The notes: a model not told the origin generated them from the sequence alone. A DNA stretch of 64,000 nt from Epiperipatus broadwayi (GCA_028023455.1 JAQFVV010012530.1:2810909-2874908), one strand, 5' to 3'; positions 1 to 11,729 are shown, counted from the first letter of the stretch. Numbers and translations: made by a program.

Positions 1-170
1 TAATTTAATGTTTAACTGAGTGAAGAAAAATGAAGAAAATATACCCTTTTTTATAATTTAACTTGTCATACTCTAGCTACCAGACAGCTTTAAGGAAGTA
101 TGACAAGCTAAATTATAAAAAAAAGGTATATTTTCTTCATTTTTCTTCACTCAGTTAAACATTAAATTAA
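1..170. mobile_element. Hairpin (MITE-like) element with ~72-bp inverted arms
   Basis: Bases 1-72 and 97-170 are near-perfect reverse complements separated by a loop of about 24 bases. The outer arm reads TTTAATGTTTAACTGAGTG. There is no coding capacity. The left boundary coincides with the window edge, so a target duplication cannot be tested. A long perfect hairpin of this size suggests a recently inserted foldback/MITE unit. It shares no visible ends with the foldback family found elsewhere in the window. Confidence 0.7.
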
Positions 171-515
171 TAAATTGTTAAAGTTATTTTGTTTGAATCT
201 ATTTACAAATATATTACCGTCGTAATATATTTTGATTTAAAATAAAATTCATTTAGTAAATATTCATTTAGTAAATAGATTCAAATATTGCAATTTAAAA
301 AGTAAAATCATTTTCTTTAATTTAATAAAAGTTATTCCAAATATTTCTGTTAAAATAAATGAGGGACAATAGTTTAATTAGTAAATGATGTATAAGTTTA
401 TCTAAAAACAGCAGATGTCCACTTAAGGTTTTCTTTAATTAATAAAAGTAATTTTTAACTAAATCTAGTTTGTAATTCGAATGTCGACAGGGAAATTAAC
501 AAAAGAAATTAATTA

Positions 516-869
516 ATGTTGAATTCCTTTAGACATTCCGATGATTTAATTACAGCTGATAAGTCCGATATTTTTGTAATGCTCCAGGGCAGTTCTATTG
601 TTAAATTCCACTATAAAAAGGAGGTTTTTCTTTTGTTCTCCAGTGAGTTAGTTGTTTTTTATTCTAATGTGTCTAAGAAAAATCATTCTGTATGCTATTC
701 TAATAATTTGATAACCTTGACATGTCCGAGTAGAGGTGTTAAGATGGCTATGTCCCCTCAGAATAGCCAGCCGCTGCTCCATACCATCGGAAGTTATCAC
801 ACGGACTCCGGAACTGCTGCTGCCACTGCCAAAAATATGAACATTCCAGATTTTGCTGCTGAATTATAA
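516..869 (+). CDS. Unidentified 117-codon ORF; GC-richer 3' half may be an exon
   Basis: I do not recognise this protein. The first 75 codons are AT-rich and could be chance. From the internal Met at about 744 the composition changes: the last 42 codons (MAMSPQNSQPLLHTIGSYH onward, ending DFAAEL) are near 47% GC, rich in Ala, Ser and Thr, and stand out from flanking DNA. No signal peptide or membrane segment is seen. Possible reading: a terminal exon or small ORF of a host gene starting upstream of or within this window. No clear splice acceptor or promoter could be assigned, so chance remains possible. Confidence 0.25.
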   Translation: MLNSFRHSDDLITADKSDIFVMLQGSSIVKFHYKKEVFLLFSSELVVFYSNVSKKNHSVCYSNNLITLTCPSRGVKMAMSPQNSQPLLHTIGSYHTDSGTAAATAKNMNIPDFAAEL

Positions 870-3115
870 AACCTGCCGAACATCTACCTGCAAATGCATC
901 TCCAGAGGTAACCTAATTAATCCAAGAGCTCTTGTGATTCCTAACTAACATGCTATAGCTATTTAACATTGTTTTCTTATGTTTCACATAACTTCATTCT
1001 GTATTTCTTTAATGTATTTAAATATACTCAACATTTTGCTCTATCCTTGGGTTAATATTTTCTATTTATAAAGCTTTCTTTTATTTTATTATGATAATGT
1101 GTCAGAATCGTCTTTGACCGAGTGAACTATTCCCTCTATTGAAAGTAAGATGCCGCTATTAAGGCATATTTTAAATTTATAATTTTCCAATTTTATTATC
1201 TTGCAAATCACTCGTTTGAGGGCGATTCTTTTCTTTAATATAATATAATCACATAGTTTAAAATCTACATGTTATTGATTTTAATCTAATATAAGAGTAT
1301 GTGCGAAGTCAATGATTAAATGTGTCCCTTAATGCATGATTGCGTATATCAATCTATACTTACTTTTCAAACCCGCAAGCATGCATTTTCCTATTTTAAT
1401 TACCGTATTCTATTTTAATTACAAAGTTCATCATTGACGTCGAGAATATGCAGACCCTTTTAAATGAATTTCGAGGAATTTGATTGGGCATTTCTCTTAA
1501 TCCAAGTAAAACTACCCATTCAGTATGTTTTATGTACACTCGTCTCGTATTGCTGGTAAATGAATTGGTTGTTGAGACCGCTTTGTTTTATTTTCCAAGG
1601 ATTCTTTACACAGCTAAGGCCGCTCTCTCCATGCTTGTGATTTCCAGGCAGAGGGTGTCCCAAATGACACCCCTGGGAATTAAACGCAATCGTCACACAG
1701 TCGCTAAGTTTTGGCTGTTCGTAAAATACTTTCCTACGGGTTAGCGGTGAGATGCCCTCCGTAATTATTCCGGATCTTCAATATTGTTTTATTTTATATT
1801 TATTTTAGAAAGCATCCGTGACTTAAACGTGTCACACCCTCCAACTTTAATAAATTCATTATCAGCAATACTGACCTCCCAATACAAATCTATTATTATT
1901 ATTCTCAAATAAATGCTTTGATCCCATTCCCATGTTTGCTTAGTAAGCTTTAGTCCGTACTATTCTTGAAATCAATAAATATTTTAGAACATTTAATTTC
2001 AAATATTGTCTTAAACTTGTATAATTACTCAAAGCACCTCGCACATGTTCCTATCTCGTCAAGCACATTATCGTAATGCTATTAGCCCGAGGAATAGAAT
2101 ATATCTCTTTGTTTTAAAGTCTTTTTGTCATATAATGCCAAATTATTTAATACGTGTCCCTGTCTCATATAAGCAGACAGTGGCATTATATATCTATTTA
2201 TATAAATAAATTGTGTGAAATTATTTAAAACTAAATTTGATCTCTTATTTTATTTGATTCCTATCACTGTCTGGGTCTATATATATATATTTTCTGCATT
2301 TCTTTTGTAAATCCATAGACGTTAATTAGCCACCCAAATTTCTTTTAGTATAGAGTCTTTTGTTTCTCCCTGACCACCAGGCACCGGTCAAAGGTTATAC
2401 TAGTAGTGGCACCAGATGCGTTATCATGTAGATGGCACTGTGAAATTTGGACTTTAGATTCGAACTTAGTATATCTAGAAGGCAACCCCTCCTAGAATGT
2501 TCAGTTTCGTGTCTGGGGTTTGAATTCTGCAGTGTGTTAGTGAGATAGACGATTCTGACCGTTACAATAAGAAGCTTTAGTACCGGAAGTGATAAATGGA
2601 TCTTGCATTCCAGGGTCAAGCACTCTAATACTGCACCAAATAATGCAAGATACTAAATAAAGTATGTAATAACTAGGATGTAAGGATTCATCAAGAATCG
2701 ATGGCTTGGTATAATATACAAATTATTACATTTTTATTTTTAACTGTCAAACTCACCCCACTCTCAACTTTGACACCAACCACCTCAGATAAATACAATA
2801 ATGATTATTACTAATCATTTTCTAAACTAGAGATTATCTCTAGCACAGATATAAACTTTAAACCTTTTAAAGATTAATATATCTGATTTTTTAATCTTAA
2901 ACATACAGTTACTTAATCACAACATCAGCAAGTTAAGAAGTCTAAATAGAAAGAACTCACATCAATAAAAAAACAATCATTGTATTAAAACAATGGAGTT
3001 TGAATCAGTGTATTAGATCAATTCCTGAAAATATGCATCTATTTAAATTTAGATGAACCAGCTATTATATTTTATGTTTTATTAAACTTGAAATATTTAT
3101 GAATTCATTTAGTAC
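870..3115. other. Unassigned stretch, GC- and CpG-richer than most of the window
   Basis: No recognised gene. It holds two short ORFs (1484-1744 plus, 86 codons; 2395-2619 minus, 74 codons) with no recognisable family. The segment 1550-1770 is notably GC-rich and could be part of an exon or an old repeat. Bases 2275-2290 are a short (TA)n. CpG dinucleotides are common here, unlike in most repeat-derived parts of the window. Confidence 0.4.
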
Positions 3116-3340
3116 AAAAGTTAAAATCAGGATGAAGATAATAAGGAAGGATTTTTAAGGTGTTAGATTCTATGATCTACATATATCTTTTTTGTTTGAA
3201 TAGTTTAATATATACAGTAGTTGCCCCAAAAAGTTAAAATCAGGATGAAGATAATAAGGAAGGCTTTTTAAGGTGTTAGATTCTGTGATCTACATATATC
3301 TTTTTTGTTTGAATAGTTTAATATATACAGTAGTTGCCCC
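3116..3340. repeat. 113-bp tandem duplication, two copies
   Basis: Unit 1 (3116-3228) and unit 2 (3229-3340) are nearly identical, each running from AAAAGTTAAAATCAGGATG to CAGTAGTTGCCCC, with only a few substitutions. The low divergence means a recent duplication. No coding potential is seen. Confidence 0.9.
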
Positions 3341-4453
3341 TTTACTATGTGTATATTACATTTAAGTCATTATCACACATCTTAGCCCCTGATAGTATCC
3401 TTGTTGGCTATTAGGAAATACCTTGTTAGCACAATTATGATAAATGCCTCTTAGACTGGGAGAGGGGTGATTGTAGCATTAGATTTTGTTAATGTAGTAA
3501 ATTTAATAATTCTAAACTAAAAATAATAGGTGTTCTTATTGTTCTCAGAATGGTGGTGGATATGTATGAAATCTCACACTAACACGAAACTCTAACATAA
3601 AGAAAAATATAGGATTTTTATTTCATAAAATATTTAAATACTAAGTAATTTAATTAAGATTTATGATATCTATAAAAAATACTTTTATTTTTCTACTAAA
3701 AGGTAAGCTCTTGCACATCAATTCTGAACACATTTTCCATATCTATTTTTTGCTTTCATTGATTAATCATTTAAAGTGTTATAGCAAGGTCATGGCTATC
3801 TCAGCTGGGCTGTGAAGTTTTGACAGTTTTGTAGTTTAAAAATAATTTTTATTATGTACTGTACATAAAGATCATATACCTAGAGATTTACAAAATTATT
3901 AGAAATGCATTTATGTGCCATCTATTAGTTCATAATTTAATTAAGATGTTATCAGCCAAATTTAGAATTTTGAACTATGACAGTACAGAGCTTGCAGGAC
4001 CAGTTTCAAGTAAATGTCCTTTATCAGCTGCATCAAGTCTCAACATTACTAATGACAAATCAAAATAGATTTAGATCTTATTTGTTTTAAATATATTTTA
4101 TTTGTTTTATCCCAAAGTGAGAAAATTGAAAATACAGCATATATTAAATGTGACGCTTTTTATAATCAACAAGCATACATTTAATTAAATTCTGGATAAA
4201 TAAAAATTATAATCAACTTCATTTTTTTTTGTAAAACTTTTCTTTAGTATATATATAATTGATTTTCAGTGTTTATAGATGTAAATAATGAAATTGTAAT
4301 GGGAATTTTCATGTTTTTATTCTGAAATATTTCAGCTAAGATGGGACCAGACAAACAACCAAGTACAAATTTTAATTGCAAAAATAAATTACACTATTTA
4401 TCAATAATATTGTTTAATTAACCATCTTAGTCAACCATACATTCTTTAATGTA
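3341..4453. other. AT-rich stretch, nothing recognised
   Basis: No ORF of note, no RNA gene and no clear repeat seen. A sequence resembling GTGCCATCTATTAG at about 3915 matches a short motif that recurs near 29.77, 35.49 and 54.88 kb and may mark an old repeat. Confidence 0.4.
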
Positions 4454-4873
4454 CAGGTAAACCTACTATAACACAGCATTTCTACAACACTGTTTTGTTC
4501 TAACATGGTTCGAAAGTTGGAAAGACTTCCCTATAGCATAGCATTCGTACAAATTTTTACATTTAGGGAAATTCCCACTTTACAAGGAACAGGATGAGAG
4601 GTTTTAAGAACAAACACCATCTTTGTCATTCTAGCATGTATGAAACACCTATGTAATGGTCATTAGTAGTGATGGCAAACATTAATATGTAATATTTTTG
4701 ATTAATTATTGTTTTAATAAATATATTTCTCTTAATTATAAAATGCAAACTAGTTTTTTTAACTTTTGGAAATTAACTCGGTTTTGTGTCTAGTTTTTTG
4801 TTTCATATAACAAAATTCAAATAACATAACATTTTAAAGAAACCTATTGATTGTATTATACTAGGGTTACCTG
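4454..4873. mobile_element. pogo/Tigger-like MITE (non-autonomous Tc1/mariner-type)
   Basis: The left end CAGGTAAACCTACTATAACA and the reverse complement of the right end, CAGGTAACCCTAGTATAATA, match at all but a few positions. The CAGG...AACCTA...TATAA start is typical of pogo/Tigger-group inverted repeats. The left flank is TA, the expected target. The right flank is TC, so the TA duplication is not intact. The 420-bp interior has no transposase. Confidence 0.55.
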
Positions 4874-5436
4874 TCTTTATGCCTTATTTATAATTGGTAT
4901 ACAATTTAGAATATTAAGTTAAAAGTGGATTGACATTTGTCTTAAGAATTGTTTGACAGAAAGTATGTAATTTTGGCCTGCAATGTTAGTCTTTAATTGG
5001 TTGGTTGCTTCATAATATCATTGCTGACATATTTTTAGATAAATACCCAGAAATTACCATTACAATTTAACTATTTCCAACACATTCCTATATTGTAACA
5101 ATATGGAAACAATGAAGAGTTCATAAGATAGTAAGAAAATAATAGCAAGTGTCATCAGCTATTTTACTAATATAGCAGAAAAACAGCATATTACCATTAG
5201 AAACAAATAAGTAATAAATATAGTATTAATAGCAAATACTCATCATCAGTCATCTTTTCTGCTTAGATAAAGGAGACATATGGTGAAATCTTAAAAACTA
5301 ATTATCTTCAAACTAATGTGAAAAGTGGGCCATAATATTATAAAAGAGCAACCATTAATATTTTTTGATGCATGCACATACATATACAAATGCTAAAACA
5401 GAAATAATAATAATCATATTGTAACCGGACCACCAC
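4874..5436. other. AT-rich stretch, nothing recognised
   Basis: No open frame or repeat of note, except that it leads into the long inverted repeat starting near 5437. Confidence 0.3.
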
Positions 5437-7443
5437 ACAACCCTTTATTACCTCGGTTGTAACAATTCCCTGATGAGCATATTGCAGGAAGGAATTATCA
5501 ATTGGCATTACCCAATGCAGATGTTAACTCCCACCCACAACAATATTTCCTGCTCAACAGAGAATGTAGCACCATAGAGGCTGGAAGCATCTAGACATTT
5601 ATATGTTTGGTTTTCCAAACGGCACCACTAGAGTTCCATCTCACTACAACCTGACTTACCTAGGTCTAGTTATGCCAGATGTAGCTCAGTAGGCATGAGA
5701 TTCTCATGAACAAGTGTGCTGAATGATGAGTGATCAACAAAAACAAAATAGAATTGAACAACTGGATAACTAAGATTTAATTTTTAGTAACAATAATTTT
5801 ATTTAATAACAATTAATTTGCAATTTCTAATAAAGTTCATTCATATCTATGTGATGACTCATTTTCATTTCATTTATGAAAAGGTTGGAAGCAGTTTAGT
5901 TAGTTACTTCACAGAGAGGAGTGTATTTATGTGTATAAGTTTCGTTATTTTCTTTCTACAAAATCAATATTCAGGTAAGTATTAAGCATTTGTAATTTTA
6001 TAACAATATGCAGATAAGCATTTAGAGTCCACATAATATTTCATTAAATTTATTAAATCCAGTAATGTGGTTTAAATTACTCCCACAAAATCAACATTCA
6101 TGTAAGTATTAAGCATTTGCAATTTTATTCAATATGCAGGTAAGCATTTAGAGTCCACATAATATTTCATTAAATTTATCAAATCCAATAATGTGGTTTA
6201 AATTACTCCCACAAAATCAATATTCAGGTGAGCATTAAGCATTGGTCATTTTATGTCAACATGCAGATGAGCATTTAGAGTTCATATAATATTTCATTAA
6301 ATTTATCAAATCCAGTAATGTGGTTTAAATTACTCCCACAAAATCAATATTCAGGTAAGCATTAAGCATTTACATTTATCCTTTATCAAGAATAAATGAT
6401 TTTCATAATTTTAGTTTCATTCATAATTTTCCAGTAACAAACGTATTTTCATGCAGCTACATTTATTCATGATTTTACTCTCATTTATAATTTATCAATA
6501 ATAAATGTATTTTCATGTAGCTATATTTATTAATAATTCTTTTTTTATTATTTATAATAAAGACATTTTGTTTGTCTTTTAAAAAACACATAATTTCGAA
6601 TATTTTCATAAAATCATTACCTTTATTTATCCAGTTTGTTCCTTCAAAAGGAAGTCATTTTATTTAAGCTGAATGGCGTTAATCCCTTTCATGATGGTTA
6701 TCCAGGCAAATCTTGAAAAATCATGGCTTAGAATGAAGAGATGAAGCTGTTGGTTTATTTTTCCAGCGTTATAATTTCCTTAATAAAGCTTTCTTTTTCC
6801 ATCATTAACAGAGGTGCTTTAATATCATTTTAAAATTGAAATCTTTTTTTTTTTTCAAAATTCTTCTTTAACAGCTATTTGAAAAATATCTCTTTGGAAA
6901 AAATATAACTATTTGATCTCCTTAAAATCTCTCTGAAAAAACTTTTTAAAACTCTTTCAAAGTCTCTTGTTTTAAAATCAAATCTAATCTGCCTCTGAAT
7001 TTGCAACTTGACTAATTATATTTGATTCTTGGACTGATTAAACAGCCTTTTCCCACTGTACCTAATTTGCATACTGCTCTCATTTAATCCCGATTGCCTT
7101 TCTCTTCATAATGATTGGATAATCTACTTTTTTAGTGGGATAGATAAGAAAGCATAAAGATTAAGCCATGTTTTTCAATTGATTAAGATTGCCTCCAGCT
7201 GATATAACACTTTATTTAAAAACATCGTTCCAAAAATTAAAAATATAATCTTTTTTAATAATTGCCAGCTTTTATTTACATCATAATTTGAAACGATAAA
7301 ATCAATAATGATTTTCTTTTAACTATAAACTTTTTTACTTTATTTCTTTTTTAATTTGATCAAATCATGCTAGTCTTTTTTAAATGGGGGGGGGGGTCTC
7401 TTGAATATATATGCATGGAACAGTATACCTGTTTCAATATATC
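5437..7443 (+). mobile_element. Long interspersed repeat, left copy (inverted partner at 16.5-18.9 kb)
   Basis: About 2 kb match, in reverse complement, the segment 16502-18937. Landmarks in order: ACCCTTTATTAC near the outer end, a GC-richer block with CTAGAGTTCCATCTCACTAC at about 5630, an A-box-like TAGCTCAGTAGG at about 5681, tandem units at 5959-6380, and TGAAGAGATGAAGCTGTTGG at about 6738. No coding frame is visible. It could be a non-autonomous transposon or one terminal repeat of a much larger element. Homology is clear to about 7320 and weaker to about 7443. Confidence 0.8.
5959..6385 (+). repeat. Internal tandem array, ~127-bp unit, about 3.3 copies
   Basis: Units start at about 5959, 6085, 6212 and 6339. 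Each begins CAAAATCAATATTCAGGTAA and contains TAAGCATTTAGAGTCCACAT and GTGGTTTAAATTACTCCCA. The inverted partner carries equivalent units at about 17640-17975, so the array is part of the element and predates separation of the copies. Confidence 0.9.
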
Positions 7444-7469
7444 AAAAAGTACTGCCATTATTATATCAA

Positions 7470-7945
7470 TGTTGTTCATCTTTTCTTATTTCTATCACAA
7501 TATTTTTTTTTCCCATAGCCATTTCATCTTTTAATTATTTACCAATTCTAGCATTAATGTCTACCATGATAATTTTAGAATGTTGTTTGGTCTGATCAAA
7601 AGTCTTTTGGACATCCATATAAAAATCTTCTACTTTGTTGGGTCATAAATTTGAATTATTTGCATATAGAATTTTCCATTAAGTTGAATAACTAATCTTT
7701 GTACTCTGTCTGTTAAATTATCAATACCCACAATATTTTTTACCAGTTTTGTTTACAATAAATCCCACTTCACTAATGTTTTGTGACTTTGTAATATAGT
7801 ACATGTCCACTTTTTAATCAATTGTAAGTTCTCTTCACAAAGTCCAGCAATGTTTCATTTAATATTGCACATCTTTTTCTGATTAATGCAACATTCCTTC
7901 AGTTGAAAGTAATCTGTAATTGTAAGAACCTAAATAAAAAGTCAT
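7470..7945 (-). pseudogene. RTE-type LINE endonuclease (APE-like) remnant
   Basis: Translating the minus strand across several frames gives, in order, FYLGSYNYRLLST (about 7939-7896), EVGFIVNKTGKKYCGY (about 7765-7715), GKFYMQIIQIYDP (about 7675-7635), VEDFYMDVQKTFDQTKQ and KIIMVDINARIG (about 7582-7545). This order and wording match the apurinic endonuclease domain at the start of RTE-clade LINE proteins: WNVRTL-type start, V.L-Q.Y.P core and the MGDFNA.VG motif, here VDINARIG. Stops and frameshifts show it is dead. It lies just inside the left long inverted repeat and is absent from the matching position near the right copy. Confidence 0.65.
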
Positions 7946-8735
7946 CATCAAATGGCAACCTGGATCCATATTTAGGAGATTCATAGGATCATTTGCTTCC
8001 AACTGCCAATTTTTGCTTTGGTTTGTGACTTTACAGCATTCTGGAATTAAGACAATTTGATATCTTCACATAGAAAGACAGAAATACATCTTTATATAAA
8101 GTCAATGTTCATATAACAGGAATTTTGTCTTTCTATGAGTATACAAGTTGATGGACCTTCTAACCACTTTAAAGTATATACACATAATGTAAATAGTTTC
8201 TTGACAGTTTCAATGATTATGGATTTTACAAGTTGCTGAGTCATCACCTTAATCTTATCACAATAAGAAACTTGTCCATATTATAGAACTCTTTTGATTT
8301 GATTCACAAATACAAAATGGCTGATTAATGAAACAGAAACATGGTAGTTATGAATTAGAGCTGTCATAAAACATCTGAATTGTATTATTATTTATTGTAA
8401 CAATTTTTTTAGAAATACTAATTATGATCATAAATATTATTGCTTGGACTTATTGAATTTTAATAAAACAAAATTAATATATATATTTAAGAAAAAATTA
8501 TGATGTTTACTAAAGAATAAAATTACCAACTTTAGCTGTCTTGTCTGATTTTACAGTATATATTTAAGATTTATTTATTTTTTCTCTATAAAATAAAAAA
8601 ATCAAACCAATGAAAGTTAATAGTTTGCATTGAGTATCCAATTTTTAAAACAACACCAAAACTAATTACTATATTTTCACACATATACTGCACACACAAG
8701 CTAATAGCATGCATAAAATCCAATTTTTTTCAAAA
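7946..8735. other. AT-rich stretch with a small hairpin
   Basis: No gene seen. ACATAGAAAGACA at about 8069 and TGTCTTTCTATGAG at about 8126 form an inverted repeat around a 45-base loop, which may be a small non-autonomous element or chance. Confidence 0.3.
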
Positions 8736-9014
8736 TGTTCAATTGTTTTGTTTACACAGAGAGTAAACTCTCCATACAGTAGTGCCACTCATTGCAAGCT
8801 AGGGTAATCAATGGATGCAAGGGGGTTTGTGCATAAAATCCATATCTAGACCTACTCATCCAATATCCCTAGACTAGTTTCTAGCTTGTGGCTTTCATCA
8901 GTGAGAAGCCTCGGATCTAGCTTACATTGAGTAGCACTACAGTATGGAGAGTTTAAACTCGGTGTAAACAGCTTGTGTAAGTATAAAAAATGGTGATCAT
9001 GTGATGTTTTTTTA
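8736..9014. mobile_element. Foldback-family element, copy A
   Basis: The left arm (about 8751-8820) holds AACTCTCCATACAGTAGTGC and GTAATCAATGGATGCA. The right arm (about 8917-8968) is its reverse complement and is followed by AGCTTGTGTAAGTATAAAAA and TGGTGATCATGTGATGT. Between them is CTAGTTTCTAGCTTGTGGCT. The arms are imperfect after mutation. There is no coding capacity. Confidence 0.8.
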
Positions 9015-9769
9015 ATAATTATTATAAAAATCTATAAATAATATGTACAATGGTAAAAAGAAAATGAAACAAAACAATACTTAATATGTGTAAGATATTT
9101 TGTGGCAGTTCTAATCCGTATGTACCAGCAACAAGATAAACAAACAGCTAGTAGCAAATACAGACCAATCAAAGAACTAGGTTGTACATTTAATTATTTG
9201 TAGAAATGAAAAGACAGTTGTATATAACCTGAGATCTATCTGAAAGGAAGTGCAAATGTACTGAATCATGTTCAAAAAAATAATATATTGGTCTAAAATT
9301 ATTCTGACAGCAACATACATTATCCCCTTTTTATAGAAGCAGTCAGTCAATGATTTTCAAATTTAGAGCAGAAAACTATCGGTGACAAAGAGTATCAGAT
9401 CTTTTATCAGGTAGGCCAACACGATTGGAAATATTAGATTTATTCACAGCATTCTTCCATCTGCTGATTGCTATTGAAAGCAATTACACATTTGTAATTT
9501 CACTTACCATAATAGTAAATGAACTCTTGTGTTATAATTATATTGTTAAAAAAGCAGTAAATGTTATGATATTAGTTTGAGTTGTATCTCAATTATTTAT
9601 TAGCTGGAAAACATTTCCCCCGCGCAAAACATAATACACAACAGACAGACCTGATCTTTTATATATATATTAATTTATTTACTAAAAAAGATATTTTGAA
9701 ATGTTTTATCTTGTTTATTCCTTTTTATTAAGATCGTCATTTGGATAAATAGCCTTTTGAGACTGAAAA
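9015..9769. other. AT-rich stretch, nothing recognised
   Basis: No ORF or repeat recognised. CpG is slightly more frequent from about 9600 onward. Confidence 0.3.
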
Positions 9770-9908
9770 TTTAATAATTTGCTCAGATTTCATAAGAAGT
9801 TCAAGCGCTGTGTGGTTTGATGCAGTTGGTAAAGGGTCCGATTTGGGATCGAACTTGGCACTCGAAATTTTTATGAACTCCCAAATAATAAAGCCATTAG
9901 CCTTTTTT
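9770..9908 (+). mobile_element. SINE-like units, head-to-head pair
   Basis: 9809-9908 (plus) begins GTGGTTTGATGCAGTTGGTA, has a B-box-like GGGATCGAACTTGG and ends GAACTCCCAAATAATAAAGCCATT, the ending shared by other copies in the window. Immediately upstream, 9770-9806 is the reverse complement of the same ending (AGATTTCATAAGAAGTTCAA), so a second, truncated copy lies in the opposite orientation. The translated ORF over 9810-9998 is not a gene. Confidence 0.6.
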
Positions 9909-10178
9909 AATGATTTGCTTTACTTTAGAAGATCTGAATCACATTTTTTGTGGGTTTTTGGCAGTACATTTGTTAAATTAGCAATTTATTGTTTATGACA
10001 TCATTTATTTCAGTACATTAAATAATATTTTTCAAAATTATAAATACCATTTATTTATAATGGTGTTAATTCTCATTTACTGCACTTCTGTAAAAACTTA
10101 GTTATTACATGGAGGTATCATCTGCTGAGATGGAATTTACCAATGGTTATATATAGATTTTTTTTCTCATGTGTCAAA

Positions 10179-10257
10179 GCATCGGCCGGGAAGCGAACCC
10201 GCAAACACGGGACAACTGCTTGTAAGGCAGCTGTGCTGACCACTCAACCACCAATGC
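10179..10257 (-). tRNA. tRNA-Val(UAC)-like sequence, probably pseudogene or SINE head
   Basis: On the minus strand, GCATTGG and CCGATGC form a complete 7-bp acceptor stem. The D arm carries the A-box-like TGGTTGAGTGG. The anticodon arm is GCTGC-CTTACAA-GCAGT, giving UAC (valine). The T arm has GCGGGTTCGCTTCCCGG. The variable region, about 12 bases, is longer than the usual 4-5 and the outer T-stem pair mismatches, so a functional tRNA is doubtful. No CCA is encoded, as normal for eukaryotes. The short ORF over it is a shadow. Confidence 0.5.
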
Positions 10258-11404
10258 TTGGTGCTTAACAAAAGAACAATACAGAGACACCAGACCGTGA
10301 CAAAAAGGGATCCAAAATGAAATACATGACTGAGAGAAAAAACAGATATCTTGACACCGTTGAAACAATTGAGAAGTTAAAATGAAAAACCCCCAGATTA
10401 ATAAAAGACCTAGAAAAGAAAATGGTGATCATGTGATGAAAAAACGTGTGTGAGTTGAATAAATAAGATAAGAAAGTTTTCTAGACTGATATAGATAAAA
10501 ACAGGCTATCGATTGAAGACTCTAGAATAAACTCGAGGAGTCATTTAACCAGCAATGAATTAATAATGTTTGAAAATGATAATAAATGTATTTTGTAAAT
10601 GGCAATTACATTTATAACAAAATTATTTTATTAAAAAATATATGCAATTTTTATAATATGAAAATGAAAAACTAACAATTTTTAATAATAACCGTTATTA
10701 TATAATTTAAGACTTTTATCTATAATTTACATTATTATGTCATTATGTTAAATATTAATGGCATAATAATTTAAAATTATAGGTAAATTTTTTTAAAAGT
10801 ATGTAATAATGACTATTATTACTAATTGCTAGTTCTTTAGTTTTGATATATAAATTTTTTTGCTTTAAATGATTCTTTTTATTGAAGATTTTCTTTTGTC
10901 TTAAAAATAAATATATACTTGTATGCTTTTTTTAATAACAAATATTAAAAACAAACAAAGTTTGCGTTTCTAAAAGAAATATTAAAAGAAAACATTTTAT
11001 CCAATTTATTATATATATACTTATTGTCAAATGCATAAGATTGTTTGGTTGCACCCACTTTACTTAATCGATTATATAAACATAAAATATTCTTTACTAA
11101 AAGTGTAACGGGATCTCTATTAATCCTTCATAAGAGAACTAGTCAAAGAGAAACCATTGCTCACCAGGTTTGCCAACTGTTGAAGATATGCGTTTAGCTG
11201 TTTTCTGTTCCTGTTTTATAATATAGCTAAGGGCAGCTATATACCCATTTACCAATCAATTCTAAATAACTCCTTAGGTTGATTATGGATTAGCTATCTA
11301 AGGGGGGGGTAAGCCTTTTGAAAATAATTTCTTTTGGCTCAGGTTGAACTTCATGAGACATTACTTACCCTTTAAAATCGATTAATTTATTGTTAAAAGA
11401 TAAA
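10258..11404. other. AT-rich stretch; end fragment of the foldback family at about 10420
   Basis: At about 10421-10436 the sequence ATGGTGATCATGTGATG matches the right end of the foldback family but the rest is missing. Otherwise very AT-rich with no gene seen. Confidence 0.3.
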
Positions 11405-11530
11405 ATGATTTATTGTTTAAGATTTCATAAGGAATTCAAGTGATGGAAGTGACACGTTCGGATCGCGAGGCATGATCTTAAGCTTCAAAGTTCGCCATTT
11501 TGCTACTGCACTAAACACTGCAAGGCGTTT
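11405..11530 (-). mobile_element. SINE-like unit
   Basis: On the minus strand it runs GTGCAGTAGCAAAATGG, then a region with GCGATCCGAAC, then the family ending GAATTCCTTATGAAATC followed by an AATAAATCATTTTATC tail. This matches the endings at 9.9, 31.7, 43.9, 44.7 and 60.5 kb. Confidence 0.5.
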
Positions 11531-11729
11531 ATTTTTGTTGCACAATATTGATGCAGTTATGCTAGTACGCAAAGCCCCCTCTCCCCATAGTATTTTGTCT
11601 ACAAAGTTAAAGCTGTCTTTAGACAAAAGATTTGCATAATATCCTAAAAAGAAAACAGACTTCAGCTTATCTTTAACGAAGCCTACTTAATTATTTTTAT
11701 TTTTGTAAATCCATGTTTTATTTTCTAGC

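Noticed and set aside
10174-10368. 64-codon minus ORF over the tRNA-like sequence
   Set aside because: Half of it is the tRNA-like sequence; nothing else supports coding.
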